Assembly: GCA_046757725.1 (NCBI GenBank) | Contig: JBHHYU010000006.1 | Location: forward strand, 21,591 to 85,590 | Direction: 5' to 3' | Source: JBHHYU01 sp046757725 | Lineage (GTDB): Bacteria; Desulfobacterota; Binatia; UBA9968 | DNA length: 64,000 nt | In this document: one piece after another, positions 9,053 through 18,942 of the stretch | Layout: each line of letters begins with the position of its first letter | Position numbering within the stretch: the stretch's first letter is position 1 | Program-made: the position numbers and the translations under genes | Notes under the pieces: model-generated | Seen by the model: only the letters and a program-made list of their open reading frames with translations | What the model was told of the DNA's origin: nothing | Databases searched by the model: none

Positions 9053-10125
9053 ACAGCCAACGGAAGACCCTTTCTGAACTGGCTCAGCTTGTTGGTGGTC
9101 GAGTCGTCGGGGATGAAAATGTTGAAATACAGCGAGTCGTATCCATTGAACATGCGGAGCATGGAGATATTACCTTTGTCGCACATCCACGTTATCGGTC
9201 CTATTTGGCCGGCTGTGGAGCGAGTGCTATCATTGTTGGACCGGAGGTCCCGCTCGCCTCGTTAGAAGAAGCAGGAAAAGGTTTTCTTCAAGTCTCCCAG
9301 CCTTATCTCGCCTTTGCTAGGATTCTCCAGTTATTTACGCCAGGCCCGGTCTACGACGGTCAGGTCAGTGCCCAGGCTAGTATTGATCCTACCGCTGTTC
9401 TCGCGGAACGGGTTACGGTATTTCCGAACGTTTATGTAGGAAAGGGAGCCAGCGTCGGTCGTGGCAGCGTCCTTTTTCCTGGTGTGTATCTGGGGGAAGA
9501 AGTGGAGGTAGGAGAAGAATGCGTGCTACACGCACAAGTCACGGTAAGGGAGCGTTGTCGTATCGGGAATCGCGTTATTCTACATCCCGGCGTAGTTATT
9601 GGCAGTGACGGTTTCGGTTACGCCGGTGAGGGGGAAGAAAGGGTCAAGATACCGCAAGTGGGAGCCGTTGACGTTGAGGATGATGTAGAGATCGGGGCCA
9701 ACACGACGATCGATCGCGGTACACTTGGGAAGACCGTTGTCGGTCGCGGGACAAAAATAGATAACCTAGTACAAATTGCTCACAACGTAGTTGTTGGTGA
9801 ACATACGATCATTGCAGCTCAGGCAGGGATTGCCGGAAGCACGCGGATTGGTAATGACGTGGTTCTAGCCGGGCAGGTAGGTGTCGTCAATCATATCGAG
9901 ATTGGCGACAAGGTGACGATTGGGCCGCAATCCGGTGTCCCCCATTCGGTTCCTTCTGGTAGCTTGCTCTCGGGGGGATTGGCAGCGGCCCCGCATCTGG
10001 AGTGGTTAAAGGTCGTTACGATGCTCCCTCGTCTGCCAAAATTGTGGGCGACCCTCCGGCATCTGGAGCGGAAGGTTTCACGTTTGGAGGACGTGAAAAA
10101 AAAAGGAGTCAAGACCCATGCTTGA
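9049..10125 (+). CDS. lpxD: UDP-3-O-(3-hydroxyacyl)glucosamine N-acyltransferase
   Basis: A 358-residue left-handed beta-helix acyltransferase. The N-terminal LpxD domain is followed by many hexapeptide repeats (I/V-G-x-x-x-x) from about residue 105 to 300. The catalytic His is in [11 protein letters not shown]. It adds the second 3-hydroxyacyl chain in lipid A synthesis. GTG start at 9049 overlaps the ompH stop by 4 bp and the end overlaps fabZ by 8 bp, so translation is coupled through the operon. Confidence 0.95.
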   Translation: MNSQRKTLSELAQLVGGRVVGDENVEIQRVVSIEHAEHGDITFVAHPRYRSYLAGCGASAIIVGPEVPLASLEEAGKGFLQVSQPYLAFARILQLFTPGPVYDGQVSAQASIDPTAVLAERVTVFPNVYVGKGASVGRGSVLFPGVYLGEEVEVGEECVLHAQVTVRERCRIGNRVILHPGVVIGSDGFGYAGEGEERVKIPQVGAVDVEDDVEIGANTTIDRGTLGKTVVGRGTKIDNLVQIAHNVVVGEHTIIAAQAGIAGSTRIGNDVVLAGQVGVVNHIEIGDKVTIGPQSGVPHSVPSGSLLSGGLAAAPHLEWLKVVTMLPRLPKLWATLRHLERKVSRLEDVKKKGVKTHA

Positions 10126-10555
10126 CGTTAAGGAGATCTTTGCTTCTCTTCCTCATCGCTATCCCTTTCTTCTGGTAGACCGGATTCTGGAGATGGAAGC
10201 GAACCAGAGAATCGTTGGTATCAAAAACGTCACCTTTAATGAAGGTTTTTTTCAGGGCCATTTTCCTGGTCGCCCTGTGATGCCCGGCGTCCTAGTATGT
10301 GAGGCCTTGGCGCAGGTGGGAGCGATTCTTGCTTTTTCTTCCAGAGGTGGCAAGGACGGTCAAAGGGTTTTTGTGCTGACCGGGCTGGATCGAGTGAGGT
10401 TCAAACGGCCGGTTGAGCCTGGAGACCAATTACGCTTGGAATTGACCCGTGTGAAGCGGCGTGGCTCTTTCTGGAAGATGAGGGGAGAAGCCACTGTGGA
10501 TGGGCAGATGGTAGCCTTTGCAGAGATCTCGGCCATGGAGGTGCCCATGGACTAA
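10118..10555 (+). CDS. fabZ: 3-hydroxyacyl-[acyl-carrier-protein] dehydratase FabZ
   Basis: A 145-residue hot-dog-fold dehydratase with [11 protein letters not shown], the catalytic His in [15 protein letters not shown] and the Glu/Gln helix CEALAQ. It dehydrates 3-hydroxyacyl-ACP in fatty-acid elongation and competes with LpxA/LpxD for the same pool, which explains its common position between lpxD and lpxA. Confidence 0.95.
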   Translation: MLDVKEIFASLPHRYPFLLVDRILEMEANQRIVGIKNVTFNEGFFQGHFPGRPVMPGVLVCEALAQVGAILAFSSRGGKDGQRVFVLTGLDRVRFKRPVEPGDQLRLELTRVKRRGSFWKMRGEATVDGQMVAFAEISAMEVPMD

Positions 10556-10583
10556 GTCCGTGCATTCTGAGGATGGGTGGAGA

Positions 10584-11360
10584 ATGACTAAGATCCATGA
10601 ATCGGCATTGGTAGATCCTCAGGCAGAGTTGGATCTGGATGTGGAGGTGGGCGCGTACACGATCATCGGTCCGAAGGTTAAAATCGGCCGGGGGACAAAG
10701 ATCAAATCCCATGTTGTGCTGGAAGGAAATACAACCGTCGGAGAAAATAACGTTTTCTTCCAGTTTGCAACGGTGGGCTCGATTCCGCAGGACCTCAAGT
10801 ACAAGGGAGAGGATAGCCGTCTCATCATCGGGAATCAGAACACCGTCAGAGAATTTGTTTCGCTGAATCCAGGAACCACAGGTGGTGGCATGGTAACCCG
10901 CGTCGGGAACGGTAATCTTTTAATGATGTACTGCCACATAGCTCATGATTGTATTCTGGGGAACCAAAGTATCATTGCGAATGCCGCCACCCTCGGCGGT
11001 CATGTTACGATCGAAGACAATGTTATTGTTGGAGGGCTTGTCGGTATTCACCAGTTTATAACGGTAGGGACAAATGCTATCTTGGGAGCGGGCTCAATGG
11101 TTTCCAAGGATATTCCTCCATATTGTAACGCTACGGGAGATCGGGCGAGGCTGCGGGGACTGAATCTGGAGGGACTCAAACGTCGCGGATTTAACAAGGA
11201 ACAGATAAACGGTTTAAAAAGAGCCTACCGGATCATTTTTCAATCCGGGTTGAGAACCCACGAGGCGCTGAAAAAGGTAAGGCAGGAAGTTCCGAAGTCT
11301 CCTGAAGTGGAGTATCTGGCTGCTTTTATCGAGCGGTCTCAGAGAGGGGTTTGTCGATAG
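10584..11360 (+). CDS. lpxA: UDP-N-acetylglucosamine acyltransferase
   Basis: 258 residues from ATG 10584, which starts IHESALVDPQAEL as LpxA proteins do and is preceded by GGTGGAG. In-frame upstream codons overlap fabZ and are not LpxA-like. Hexapeptide repeats form the beta helix; the catalytic His lies in YCHIAHDC, and a helical C-terminal domain follows. It performs the first committed step of lipid A synthesis. Confidence 0.95.
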   Translation: MTKIHESALVDPQAELDLDVEVGAYTIIGPKVKIGRGTKIKSHVVLEGNTTVGENNVFFQFATVGSIPQDLKYKGEDSRLIIGNQNTVREFVSLNPGTTGGGMVTRVGNGNLLMMYCHIAHDCILGNQSIIANAATLGGHVTIEDNVIVGGLVGIHQFITVGTNAILGAGSMVSKDIPPYCNATGDRARLRGLNLEGLKRRGFNKEQINGLKRAYRIIFQSGLRTHEALKKVRQEVPKSPEVEYLAAFIERSQRGVCR

Positions 11361-11431
11361 ACCAGACCCTGGGTAATGGTTAAGAGTGAGGGTCAGATCG
11401 TACAATCCGTTTACCCCGGCCCGAGCATCCA

Positions 11432-11494
11432 GTTGTTTCCGCTCGCTTAAGTTGTTTAAGCTCTTTAGGTTGTTCGATTCGTTTAGCTGGTTCC
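11432..11494 (+). repeat. degenerate tandem array, 9-bp period, GTTTA-like core
   Basis: Seven consecutive 9-mers can be read with the variable half first and a GTTTA/CTTTA/GTTCC-like core at the same phase, for example agttgttta, agctcttta and attcgttta. It sits in the 216-bp non-coding gap between lpxA and lpxI. A clearer array with the same period and a GTTCA core lies at 54424. Function unknown. Confidence 0.5.
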
Positions 11495-11576
11495 CCGTGG
11501 TGCTTTAGTCCAGCGGTTCGACCCATTACAACCTAGACTACTCGGATGGCCTGAACGAGTTAAACGTCAACTTTTT

Positions 11577-12383
11577 ATGAGAAAGCTTGGACTGATCGCT
11601 GGTAATGGGAAGTTCCCACTGATATTTGCAAAACAGGCAAAACGGGAAGGGGTCTCCTTGGTGACGGTGGCGCATCACGGGGAAACCTCAAAAGAGATTG
11701 AAGAACTGGTGGAGGGAGTCACCTGGATCTATGTCGGGGAATTGGGAAAAATTATTCGAACCTTTCATCGTGCCGAAGTCGGAGAAGCTGTAATGGTGGG
11801 GGGTATTCGAAAGATTAAGCTTTTTTCAAACTTCAGACCGGACCTTAGAGGGGCAGCGTTTTTAGCCCGGGTCAGGAGCAGGGAAGATGACCGCCTTCTG
11901 AGGGGTATAGCCGAGGAGTTGGAAAAAGAAGGTATTAAAATTTTGGAGTCTACTCTGTTCCTTGCTGAGATCATTCCCTCCGAGGGTGTGATGACCGACC
12001 GTTCGCCGACTCCGAAGCAGTGGGAAGATGTTCGGTTTGGATTTAAAGTTGCCAAGGAGATAGGACGCTTGGGGATCGGACAGAGCGTCGTGGTCAAGAA
12101 TCGGGTTGTACTAGCTGTTGAAGCGATAGAAGGGACCGATGCGGCAATCCGCAGGGGAGGAGATCTAGGAAAAGGAGGGTTCGTGTTCGTTAAGGTAAGC
12201 AAGCCGGAACAGGACCTTCGCTTCGATGTCCCTGCGGTCGGCGTGAACACGGTGAGAGTTTTGCATGAGTGGAAAGGTGCCGTCCTGGCGGTGGAAGCCG
12301 ATAAGACAATCCTTTTGGAAAGAGAGGAATTGCTCCGGGAGGCGAATAAACGGGGGATCGCCGTGGCTGCCGTGAGCGGGTGA
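11577..12383 (+). CDS. lpxI: UDP-2,3-diacylglucosamine diphosphatase LpxI
   Basis: A 268-residue LpxI (formerly DUF1009) protein. It begins KLGLIAGNGKFPL, contains VGGIRK, and has the DRSPT and EAIEGTDAAIRRG motifs of the metal-binding C-terminal half. It hydrolyses UDP-2,3-diacylglucosamine to lipid X, replacing LpxH, which is not seen here. Its position between lpxA and lpxB with an oxidoreductase gene in between is a recurrent arrangement in non-gammaproteobacterial Gram-negatives. Confidence 0.93.
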   Translation: MRKLGLIAGNGKFPLIFAKQAKREGVSLVTVAHHGETSKEIEELVEGVTWIYVGELGKIIRTFHRAEVGEAVMVGGIRKIKLFSNFRPDLRGAAFLARVRSREDDRLLRGIAEELEKEGIKILESTLFLAEIIPSEGVMTDRSPTPKQWEDVRFGFKVAKEIGRLGIGQSVVVKNRVVLAVEAIEGTDAAIRRGGDLGKGGFVFVKVSKPEQDLRFDVPAVGVNTVRVLHEWKGAVLAVEADKTILLEREELLREANKRGIAVAAVSG

Positions 12384-12470
12384 GGAACAATGATTCAATT
12401 TAGCGCGTCGAGTCTGCTCAGTTCCTTCAAGTATCGAACGGGGAAGTTAGTGCTTTATGGAGTGTAATGA

Positions 12471-13409
12471 GTGAAACCGGTAGAGGAAGGTAAAATTCCG
12501 GTTGGGGTGGTGGGTGTTGGGTATGCAGGCCGGTATCATGCAGAGAAGTATACGGCGTCCAACATAGCGACTCTGATAGGGGTAGCGGATATTGATGGCG
12601 ATCGATCCGGGGTGGTTGGGGAAACCCTCGGGGTGACTTCGTTTACGGATTACCGTGAATTCTTTGGTAAGGCCCGCTGCGTTAGCATTGCTGTCCCGAC
12701 ACACCTGCACTACCAGGTCGCTCGGGATTTTCTGTCAGTGGGAATCGATGTGCTGATAGAAAAACCTATAGCGGTCACTCTGGGAGAGGGAGAGCAGTTG
12801 GTGAGGTTGGCCCGGGAGAAAAACCTTGTGCTCCAAGTCGGTCACCTGGAGCGATTTAACCCTGCTATTCGGCGGCTAGAGAGTGTCATCCGAGAACCCA
12901 AGTTTGTAGAGTGCCATCGCCTGGCTCCCTTCGTCGACAGGGGAACCGACGTCGATGTGGTATTGGATCTCATGATTCACGATATTGATGTGATTACAAG
13001 CTTAGTAGACTCACCGGTTAAACGGGCCGAGGCGGTGGGGGTCCCTGTTTTAACGGACAAGCCGGATATCGCCAATGCTCGCATTACTTTTTCTAATGGC
13101 TGCATTGCCAATGTGACAGCGAGTCGGGTTTCTATGAAACGCGAGAGAAAAATCCGGTTTTTTCAGCCGGATGCCTATATCTCGATTGATTACGACCAAA
13201 AGCGGGCTCAGGTCTACCGTCGGGTTAAAAAGGGAGGTGGTTGGGGTGATATACGAGGGGAAACCGTGGAGATCAAAGACGGAGATGCCCTAGCTGATGA
13301 GATTGAATCGTTTTTGGAAGCTGTCCGCGCCCGTCACGACCCCGTCGTGAGTGGCGAAGAGGGCCTCAGAGCTTTGGAGATTGCTTCCATGATCAGTGAG
13401 CAACTGTGA
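12471..13409 (+). CDS. Gfo/Idh/MocA family oxidoreductase
   Basis: A 312-residue NAD(P)-dependent oxidoreductase. A Rossmann fold opens with VGVVGVGYAGRYHAEKY (GxGxxG pattern), and IEKPIAV at about residue 98 is the classic Gfo/Idh signature. DLMIHDIDV is the expected catalytic-site region. The substrate is unknown. Its fixed place between lpxI and lpxB suggests a role in lipid A precursor sugar chemistry, for example oxidation of a UDP-GlcNAc derivative as for GnnA; no GnnB-type aminotransferase is seen nearby, so this is only inference. Start is GTG. Confidence 0.85.
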   Translation: MKPVEEGKIPVGVVGVGYAGRYHAEKYTASNIATLIGVADIDGDRSGVVGETLGVTSFTDYREFFGKARCVSIAVPTHLHYQVARDFLSVGIDVLIEKPIAVTLGEGEQLVRLAREKNLVLQVGHLERFNPAIRRLESVIREPKFVECHRLAPFVDRGTDVDVVLDLMIHDIDVITSLVDSPVKRAEAVGVPVLTDKPDIANARITFSNGCIANVTASRVSMKRERKIRFFQPDAYISIDYDQKRAQVYRRVKKGGGWGDIRGETVEIKDGDALADEIESFLEAVRARHDPVVSGEEGLRALEIASMISEQL

Positions 13410-13511
13410 GCACAGAACAGACAGGGACAGTCGTTTGCAAACCTCAAATCCAGATGTATGTTCCGCGTCACCTAACTTCGGGCTGTTGGCAGAGGGATCT
13501 CTGACGCACTG

Positions 13512-14660
13512 ATGGGCGGAGCGTCGAGGGAAATCAAGCGGGTCATGCTCGTTGTTGGAGAGGCATCGGGCGATCTACACGGTGCCAATGTGGCCAGGTG
13601 TCTCTACCAGCAGAGTCCCGGCATAGAGATTTTTGGAGTCGCGGGCGTAGCCCTTCGGCGTGTAGGCGTTGAGGTTCTTGTCGATGTAGCTCAGCTGACC
13701 GGGATGGGGTTTGCTGAACTTTTGGGAAATCTGAGAACCCTTTGGCAGAGCTACCGTCTCCTGCGAAGGGTTTTGAGGGAAAGAAGGCCGCACCTCCTGA
13801 TTCTGATTGATTTTCCAGAGTTCAATTTGCGTTTGGCCCGCGTGGCCAAGAAATTAGAGATCCCTGTCCTCTATTATATCAGCCCGCAGGTATGGGCTTG
13901 GCGACGGCGGCGAATTCACAAAATCGCGAAACGGGTAGACCAGATGGCCGTCGTTTTTCCGTTTGAGGTTCCACTTTATGAGAGAGAAGGGGTGCCGGTC
14001 AGTTTTGTGGGCCACCCTCTCTTGGATGTGGTCCAGCCTAGCCAATCCCGCGAGATCACGCTGAAGCAGTATGGGCTTGATCCTTCCCGGAGTACGATCG
14101 CCCTTCTTCCCGGAAGCCGAGAGCGGGAAGTCGGTTACCTTCTTCCCCCAATGCTTCAAGCCGCAGAGCGTCTAGGCCAGCAAATGGAGGTCCAGTTTCT
14201 TATCGTTCGTGCGAGCACCGTTAATCTCTGGGACCTGCAAGAGAAGGTTGCTCGGGCTTCCATTACGATTCCCATTGCCGAGGGGAATACCTATAATAGC
14301 CTAGGCGCTTCGGATCTGGTTTGGACAGCCTCCGGGACCGCTACGGTTGAGACTGCGTTGATGCTGCGCCCGATGGTTATCGTTTACCGATTAGCCTGGT
14401 TAACCTACGGAATCGCAAGGCTTTTGGTCCAAGTCAATCACATCGGGATGGTCAATATCGTGGCAGGTGAAACGGTTGTGCCGGAGTTAATTCAGACCCA
14501 TGTGACGGCTGAGAGGATCATTAAGGAGAGCAGAAATATCCTAGAGGACTCGGCCGTTCGCTGCGAAATGGTGAAAAAGCTGGCGGCAGTCCGGGGAAAA
14601 CTCGGGTCTCCGGGGGCAGCAAACCGGGTCGCGGATTTAGCCCGTGCGATGATGGTGTAA
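13512..14660 (+). CDS. lpxB: lipid-A-disaccharide synthase
   Basis: A 382-residue GT19 enzyme: LVVGEASGDLHGA at the N-terminus, ISPQVWAWRRRR at about residue 120-130, FVGHPLLD, LLPGSREREV and SGTATVE in the C-terminal nucleotide-sugar domain. It joins lipid X and UDP-diacylglucosamine into the tetraacyl disaccharide. The GATCTCTGACGCACTG stretch before the ATG offers only a weak ribosome site. Confidence 0.95.
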   Translation: MGGASREIKRVMLVVGEASGDLHGANVARCLYQQSPGIEIFGVAGVALRRVGVEVLVDVAQLTGMGFAELLGNLRTLWQSYRLLRRVLRERRPHLLILIDFPEFNLRLARVAKKLEIPVLYYISPQVWAWRRRRIHKIAKRVDQMAVVFPFEVPLYEREGVPVSFVGHPLLDVVQPSQSREITLKQYGLDPSRSTIALLPGSREREVGYLLPPMLQAAERLGQQMEVQFLIVRASTVNLWDLQEKVARASITIPIAEGNTYNSLGASDLVWTASGTATVETALMLRPMVIVYRLAWLTYGIARLLVQVNHIGMVNIVAGETVVPELIQTHVTAERIIKESRNILEDSAVRCEMVKKLAAVRGKLGSPGAANRVADLARAMMV

Positions 14661-14700
14661 TAAGGACAGTTCACAGCTCAAGGCAGACCAGGAGTTAATT

Positions 14701-16455
14701 TTGAAATTGTACTTTCGCTTGCTGCGCTATCTTAAACCGTATATTTGGCCGTACTTCTCGATCGCGGTGGTCTGTATGTTGGCCTTCAGCGGTACGACGG
14801 GGGCGATACCCTTTCTAGCACGGAGTGTGGTAGATGACATTTTTGTTCGCAAGGATGAGACGGCGCTTGCGATTTTGCCTTTTGTGATTGTTGCGGTTTT
14901 CACCGTTCGTGGGCTCATGAATTTCGGCCAGAGTTACCTTACGGATTACGTAGGGCTGCGCATTATTAAAGATCTTCGCAACCTTCTCAATCAGCATCTC
15001 CAATCCCTTTCTGTCTCGTTCTTTCAGAGCCACCCCACCGGGACCCTCATTTCCCGAGTCAACAATGATGTTATGTTGGTACGCTCCACGATTACGGATT
15101 CCGTGGCTTCTTTGATGAGAGATGTCACTTCCGTGTTGGCCTTGACCGCGGTCGCATTTTATGAGGATTGGTTCCTGGCATCCATGGCAGTGGTCGTGTT
15201 CCCAGCATCGGTCTTGCCCATTAGCCGTCTGGGAAAAAGGGTAAGGCGTTTCACCAAGCAGGGACAGGTTGCCATAGGGAACCTCGCGTCATTTCTCCAG
15301 GAGACTATACAGGGGAACCGTATCGTCAAGGCATTTGGGATGAAAGCCTACGAAAGCAGGAGATTCGCCGCAGAAAATGAACGCCTGTTCAAACGATTTC
15401 TCCGAGCCAGTCGCATGAAAGCCCTGGTGGCACCGGCCCTGGAGCTTTTGGCTTCTGTCGCGATAGGAGCGGTCATGTGGTACGGAGGTTCGAGGGTAAT
15501 CGATGGCCACCGAACTCCAGGAGAGTTTATGGCGTTTTTGTCAGCGATGTTTCTTATGTATCAACCCTTCAGGCATATAACGAGAACCTACGCAACTATC
15601 CAGCAAGGGATGGCCGGTGCTGAGAGGATCTTTGAGGTTCTCGATGTAGAACCAGCGATCAGGGATCGTCCCGGTGCACGGGTGGTGACCGGATTTTCTC
15701 GGGAGATCGAGTTTGCCAACGTTAGCTTCGGTTACAGTCGGAGGCTGGTCCTGAAGAATATTAACCTCAAAATAAAGGAAGGTGAGATGGTAGCGTTAGT
15801 GGGGGTGAGTGGTGTGGGTAAGAGTACTCTTTCTGCGCTGATCCCGCGGTTTTTTGACGTTACTTCAGGGAAGATAACCATCGATGGAGTTGACATCCGA
15901 GAGGTCAAGCTCGAGTCGCTGCGTTCACAGATCGGTATCGTCGATCAACATACTTTTCTTTTTAACGATACCGTGAAAAATAACATCGCATACGGAGACC
16001 TCTCCAAGGAAATGAGTTACATTACGGCAGCTGCGAAAGCAGCCCACGCACATGATTTTATTATGAAGTTGCCGCAGGGGTACGATACAATTATTGGTGA
16101 GTTGGGCTTGAGCCTTTCAGGTGGGCAACGGCAGAGGCTTGCCATTGCGAGGGCATTAATTAAAAATGCGCCCATCCTTATTCTGGATGAGGCGACTTCA
16201 TCGTTGGATAGCGAATCTGAGAATCTAGTTCAGAGGGCCTTAGAACACCTGATGAACCGGCGTACTACTCTAGTCATTGCCCATCGGCTCTCGACGATCC
16301 GCAAGGCTAGTCGTATCATCGTGCTGGTCGGTGGATCCATTGTGGAAGAAGGGACTCATGAGGACTTGTTGGCCAGAAAGACCGAATATAGCAGGCTTTA
16401 TACGCTCCAGCTTTTAGGGGGCGAGAGGCCTTTACCGGGTAAGGTCCTGCATTGA
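14701..16455 (+). CDS. msbA: lipid A export ABC transporter permease/ATPase MsbA
   Basis: A 584-residue half-transporter. Six membrane helices occupy about residues 15-310, and the ATPase domain has Walker A VGVSGVGKST (about 372-381), signature LSLSGGQRQR and Walker B ILILDEATSSLDSE. It flips lipid A-core across the inner membrane. Start is TTG 14701, preceded by a purine-rich AGGAG sequence. Context between lpxB and waaA supports MsbA over a generic multidrug exporter. Confidence 0.92.
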   Translation: MKLYFRLLRYLKPYIWPYFSIAVVCMLAFSGTTGAIPFLARSVVDDIFVRKDETALAILPFVIVAVFTVRGLMNFGQSYLTDYVGLRIIKDLRNLLNQHLQSLSVSFFQSHPTGTLISRVNNDVMLVRSTITDSVASLMRDVTSVLALTAVAFYEDWFLASMAVVVFPASVLPISRLGKRVRRFTKQGQVAIGNLASFLQETIQGNRIVKAFGMKAYESRRFAAENERLFKRFLRASRMKALVAPALELLASVAIGAVMWYGGSRVIDGHRTPGEFMAFLSAMFLMYQPFRHITRTYATIQQGMAGAERIFEVLDVEPAIRDRPGARVVTGFSREIEFANVSFGYSRRLVLKNINLKIKEGEMVALVGVSGVGKSTLSALIPRFFDVTSGKITIDGVDIREVKLESLRSQIGIVDQHTFLFNDTVKNNIAYGDLSKEMSYITAAAKAAHAHDFIMKLPQGYDTIIGELGLSLSGGQRQRLAIARALIKNAPILILDEATSSLDSESENLVQRALEHLMNRRTTLVIAHRLSTIRKASRIIVLVGGSIVEEGTHEDLLARKTEYSRLYTLQLLGGERPLPGKVLH

Positions 16456-16461
16456 GTCGCC

Positions 16462-17760
16462 ATGGGCTATTGGATCTACAATTCCCTTCTTACTCTGGCT
16501 CTTATTTTTGCCTCACCCGTTATTCCTATACTGTTCCTGATGAAGGGAAGATTCAGTGAGGGGCTCCTTCAAAGGCTTGGGTTTTATCCAAAGGAGATTT
16601 CGACCAAGATCAAGGGCAAGCGTCCCATTTGGATTCATGCCGTGTCAGTAGGTGAGGTGCTGTCGGCTCACCATCTGCTGCGGGAGGTCAGTAAAAGATT
16701 TCCAGAACGGAAGATTGTTCTATCTACTTTTACAGCCACAGGTAATGAGATAGCCCGAAAATTCATGGGCCCATGTGGCGTCGTTGTTTTTCCGCCCCTA
16801 GATCACCCTTGGATTGTTTCCCGCGCCTTGAGCCTTTTTGACCCCGCAATGTTGATAATTTTAGAGACGGAGATCTGGCCTAACCTACTTGATTTCACGC
16901 ATCGACGGGGGATTCCGACGGTCCTGTTAAGCGGGCGGATTTCCGCCGGGGCGTTCCGTCATTATCGGCTTCTCAGGCTCCTTTTTTCCAGAGTCGTCCG
17001 GAAGTTCACGGCTCTCGGAATGCAAAGCGAGGAAGATGCGACGCGCATGGTCCGTTTAGGAGTCGATCCGGAAAAAATCTGGATAACAGGAAGCCTCAAA
17101 CACGTGCTGCACGAGGAGATTGATCGTGATCAAACCTCTGACGCGGGAAAAGCGAGTCTCAAATTAGATCTGAAAGGCATTAGGCAAGTTTGGGTTGTGG
17201 GAAGTACGCACCGGGGAGAGGAAGAAGTGGTTTTGGATGCATTTGCGTCGCTAAAATTGCGTTTTCCCGAGCTTTTCATGGTGCTCGCACCAAGGCATCC
17301 AGAGCGCTTTGGTGAAGTCGAGCGCCTTCTGAAAAAGAGGAAAATAATTTATCAGAAGAAAAGCGAGATGAATGGACGGGTAGGTAGAGTCGGGGATGTT
17401 ATCCTTTTAGATACCTTGGGAGACCTGGACGGTTTTTATTCCATAGCGGACGTTGCTTTTATCGGCGGGAGTTTAGTTGATGCGGGGGGGCATAACCTCC
17501 TGGAACCAGCTCGGTTTCGCAAGCCTATCCTCTTCGGCCCTTACATGACCAATTTTGCCGAGTTAACCGAGGAACTGAAGCAAATGGGTGGTGGAAGGGA
17601 GGTCCGCGGGAGGGATGATCTGGTCCGTGAGATCTCTTGGATCTTGACTGACCAAGAACAGGCTGAGAGGATGGGAGAGCTTGCATATGGCGTGGCTCAG
17701 CGGGATCGTAGTGTGATGCAACATAGTATAGCATTGCTCTACCGATACCTGCACGAATGA
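16462..17760 (+). CDS. waaA: 3-deoxy-D-manno-octulosonic acid transferase
   Basis: A 432-residue GT30 enzyme with an N-terminal membrane anchor (LTLALIFASPVIPILFL), IWIHAVSVGEV, the acidic LETEIWPN motif, VGSTHRGEE and GGSLVDAGGHNLLEPA in the C-terminal domain. It transfers Kdo from CMP-Kdo to lipid IVA. Kdo synthesis genes (kdsA, kdsB) are not in the window. Confidence 0.95.
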   Translation: MGYWIYNSLLTLALIFASPVIPILFLMKGRFSEGLLQRLGFYPKEISTKIKGKRPIWIHAVSVGEVLSAHHLLREVSKRFPERKIVLSTFTATGNEIARKFMGPCGVVVFPPLDHPWIVSRALSLFDPAMLIILETEIWPNLLDFTHRRGIPTVLLSGRISAGAFRHYRLLRLLFSRVVRKFTALGMQSEEDATRMVRLGVDPEKIWITGSLKHVLHEEIDRDQTSDAGKASLKLDLKGIRQVWVVGSTHRGEEEVVLDAFASLKLRFPELFMVLAPRHPERFGEVERLLKKRKIIYQKKSEMNGRVGRVGDVILLDTLGDLDGFYSIADVAFIGGSLVDAGGHNLLEPARFRKPILFGPYMTNFAELTEELKQMGGGREVRGRDDLVREISWILTDQEQAERMGELAYGVAQRDRSVMQHSIALLYRYLHE

Positions 17761-17838
17761 GCGTGCGCCCAATCACTAGTCCTTCTCAGATCAGCGCAAA
17801 AGCTGACCGTTTCTCGCCCATCGCTAAATAACAGATCA

Positions 17839-18933
17839 ATGAAGCGATCGTGGGTTCAAAGAGTCTGGAAAAGGGAAGGCCTTTTTGCTTCCCTCCTTTG
17901 GATCCTCGTTCTGCCTTTGTCCTTTCTCTATGGGGCTGGAGTCCGAGTTCGTAATGGTTTTTATTCACTTAGATGGAAACAGTCGAAACACTTGCCGTGT
18001 ATGGTGGTCAGTGTGGGAAATCTCACCGTGGGGGGTACGGGTAAGACGCCGACAACCTTATGGCTGGCACAGGCACTCAAAAAAAATGGGTTCAGAGTTG
18101 CAATCTTGAGCCGTGGATATAAGAGAACAGCAGGCGCCACCGTGATCCTGGACCCCGGCCTTAGTCGAGTGGTTTCTGGTGAGGGAGGGGCGGAGAACGC
18201 CATAGACGCGGGGGATGAACCCTTCATGATGGCGAAACTTTATTCGCACAAAGTGGGTGTGGGAAAGAAACGATACGAGGCAGGGAATCAAATACTCCAG
18301 AGTGAGCACGTGGACGTCTTTATTCTCGACGATGGTTTCCAGCACCGGCAGTTGAGTCGGGATATCGATCTTGTACTTTTAGGCCTGGAACATAAAGGAT
18401 GGCTGATGCCTGCGGGTCCTTTTCGGGAGCCGAGAGGTGTCTTGCGTCGTGCGGACCTCTGTTTGGTCACCGGTGCCAGGGAAGAATGGGGAGCATTTTT
18501 AGCCGGTAGACAGGAAAAATCAGCCGTATTCTTCGGTTCCCTTCGACCAAAAGTCTTAGTAAGCTGGGAGGGTGAGCAGTGGCAAGAAGCTTCCTTGGGT
18601 CTATTGGTAGGGAAGAAGATCGTAGCGGTCTCTGGCATAGCCAGTGCCGCCCCTTTTTATAGAATGATTCACGACTGGGAGGGAGAGATCCTAGACACCG
18701 TTGAGTTTTCTGATCATCACACCTACTCCGCTGAGGATTGGCAAAGGATCAATCGTGCTGCCCGGCATGCCGACCTCATTATTACTACCGAAAAAGATAT
18801 ATTTAAATTGATGCGCTTTCCCTTCGCAAAGAAACAACTTTTGGCGTTACGGGTAGAAATGGTTGTGGAAAATGGGTGCGCGCTGATTAAATGTGTTGCG
18901 GATGCGGTTCGAGCAAAGATGAGAGATGCCTAA
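17839..18933 (+). CDS. lpxK: tetraacyldisaccharide 4'-kinase
   Basis: A 364-residue membrane-associated kinase. The Walker A segment is [12 protein letters not shown] at about residues 60-71, followed by LSRGY, DEPFMMA and [16 protein letters not shown] (catalytic DDGxQH). It phosphorylates the 4' position of the lipid A disaccharide. An N-terminal hydrophobic segment is consistent with the family. Confidence 0.95.
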   Translation: MKRSWVQRVWKREGLFASLLWILVLPLSFLYGAGVRVRNGFYSLRWKQSKHLPCMVVSVGNLTVGGTGKTPTTLWLAQALKKNGFRVAILSRGYKRTAGATVILDPGLSRVVSGEGGAENAIDAGDEPFMMAKLYSHKVGVGKKRYEAGNQILQSEHVDVFILDDGFQHRQLSRDIDLVLLGLEHKGWLMPAGPFREPRGVLRRADLCLVTGAREEWGAFLAGRQEKSAVFFGSLRPKVLVSWEGEQWQEASLGLLVGKKIVAVSGIASAAPFYRMIHDWEGEILDTVEFSDHHTYSAEDWQRINRAARHADLIITTEKDIFKLMRFPFAKKQLLALRVEMVVENGCALIKCVADAVRAKMRDA

Positions 18934-18942
18934 GTAGGAGCT

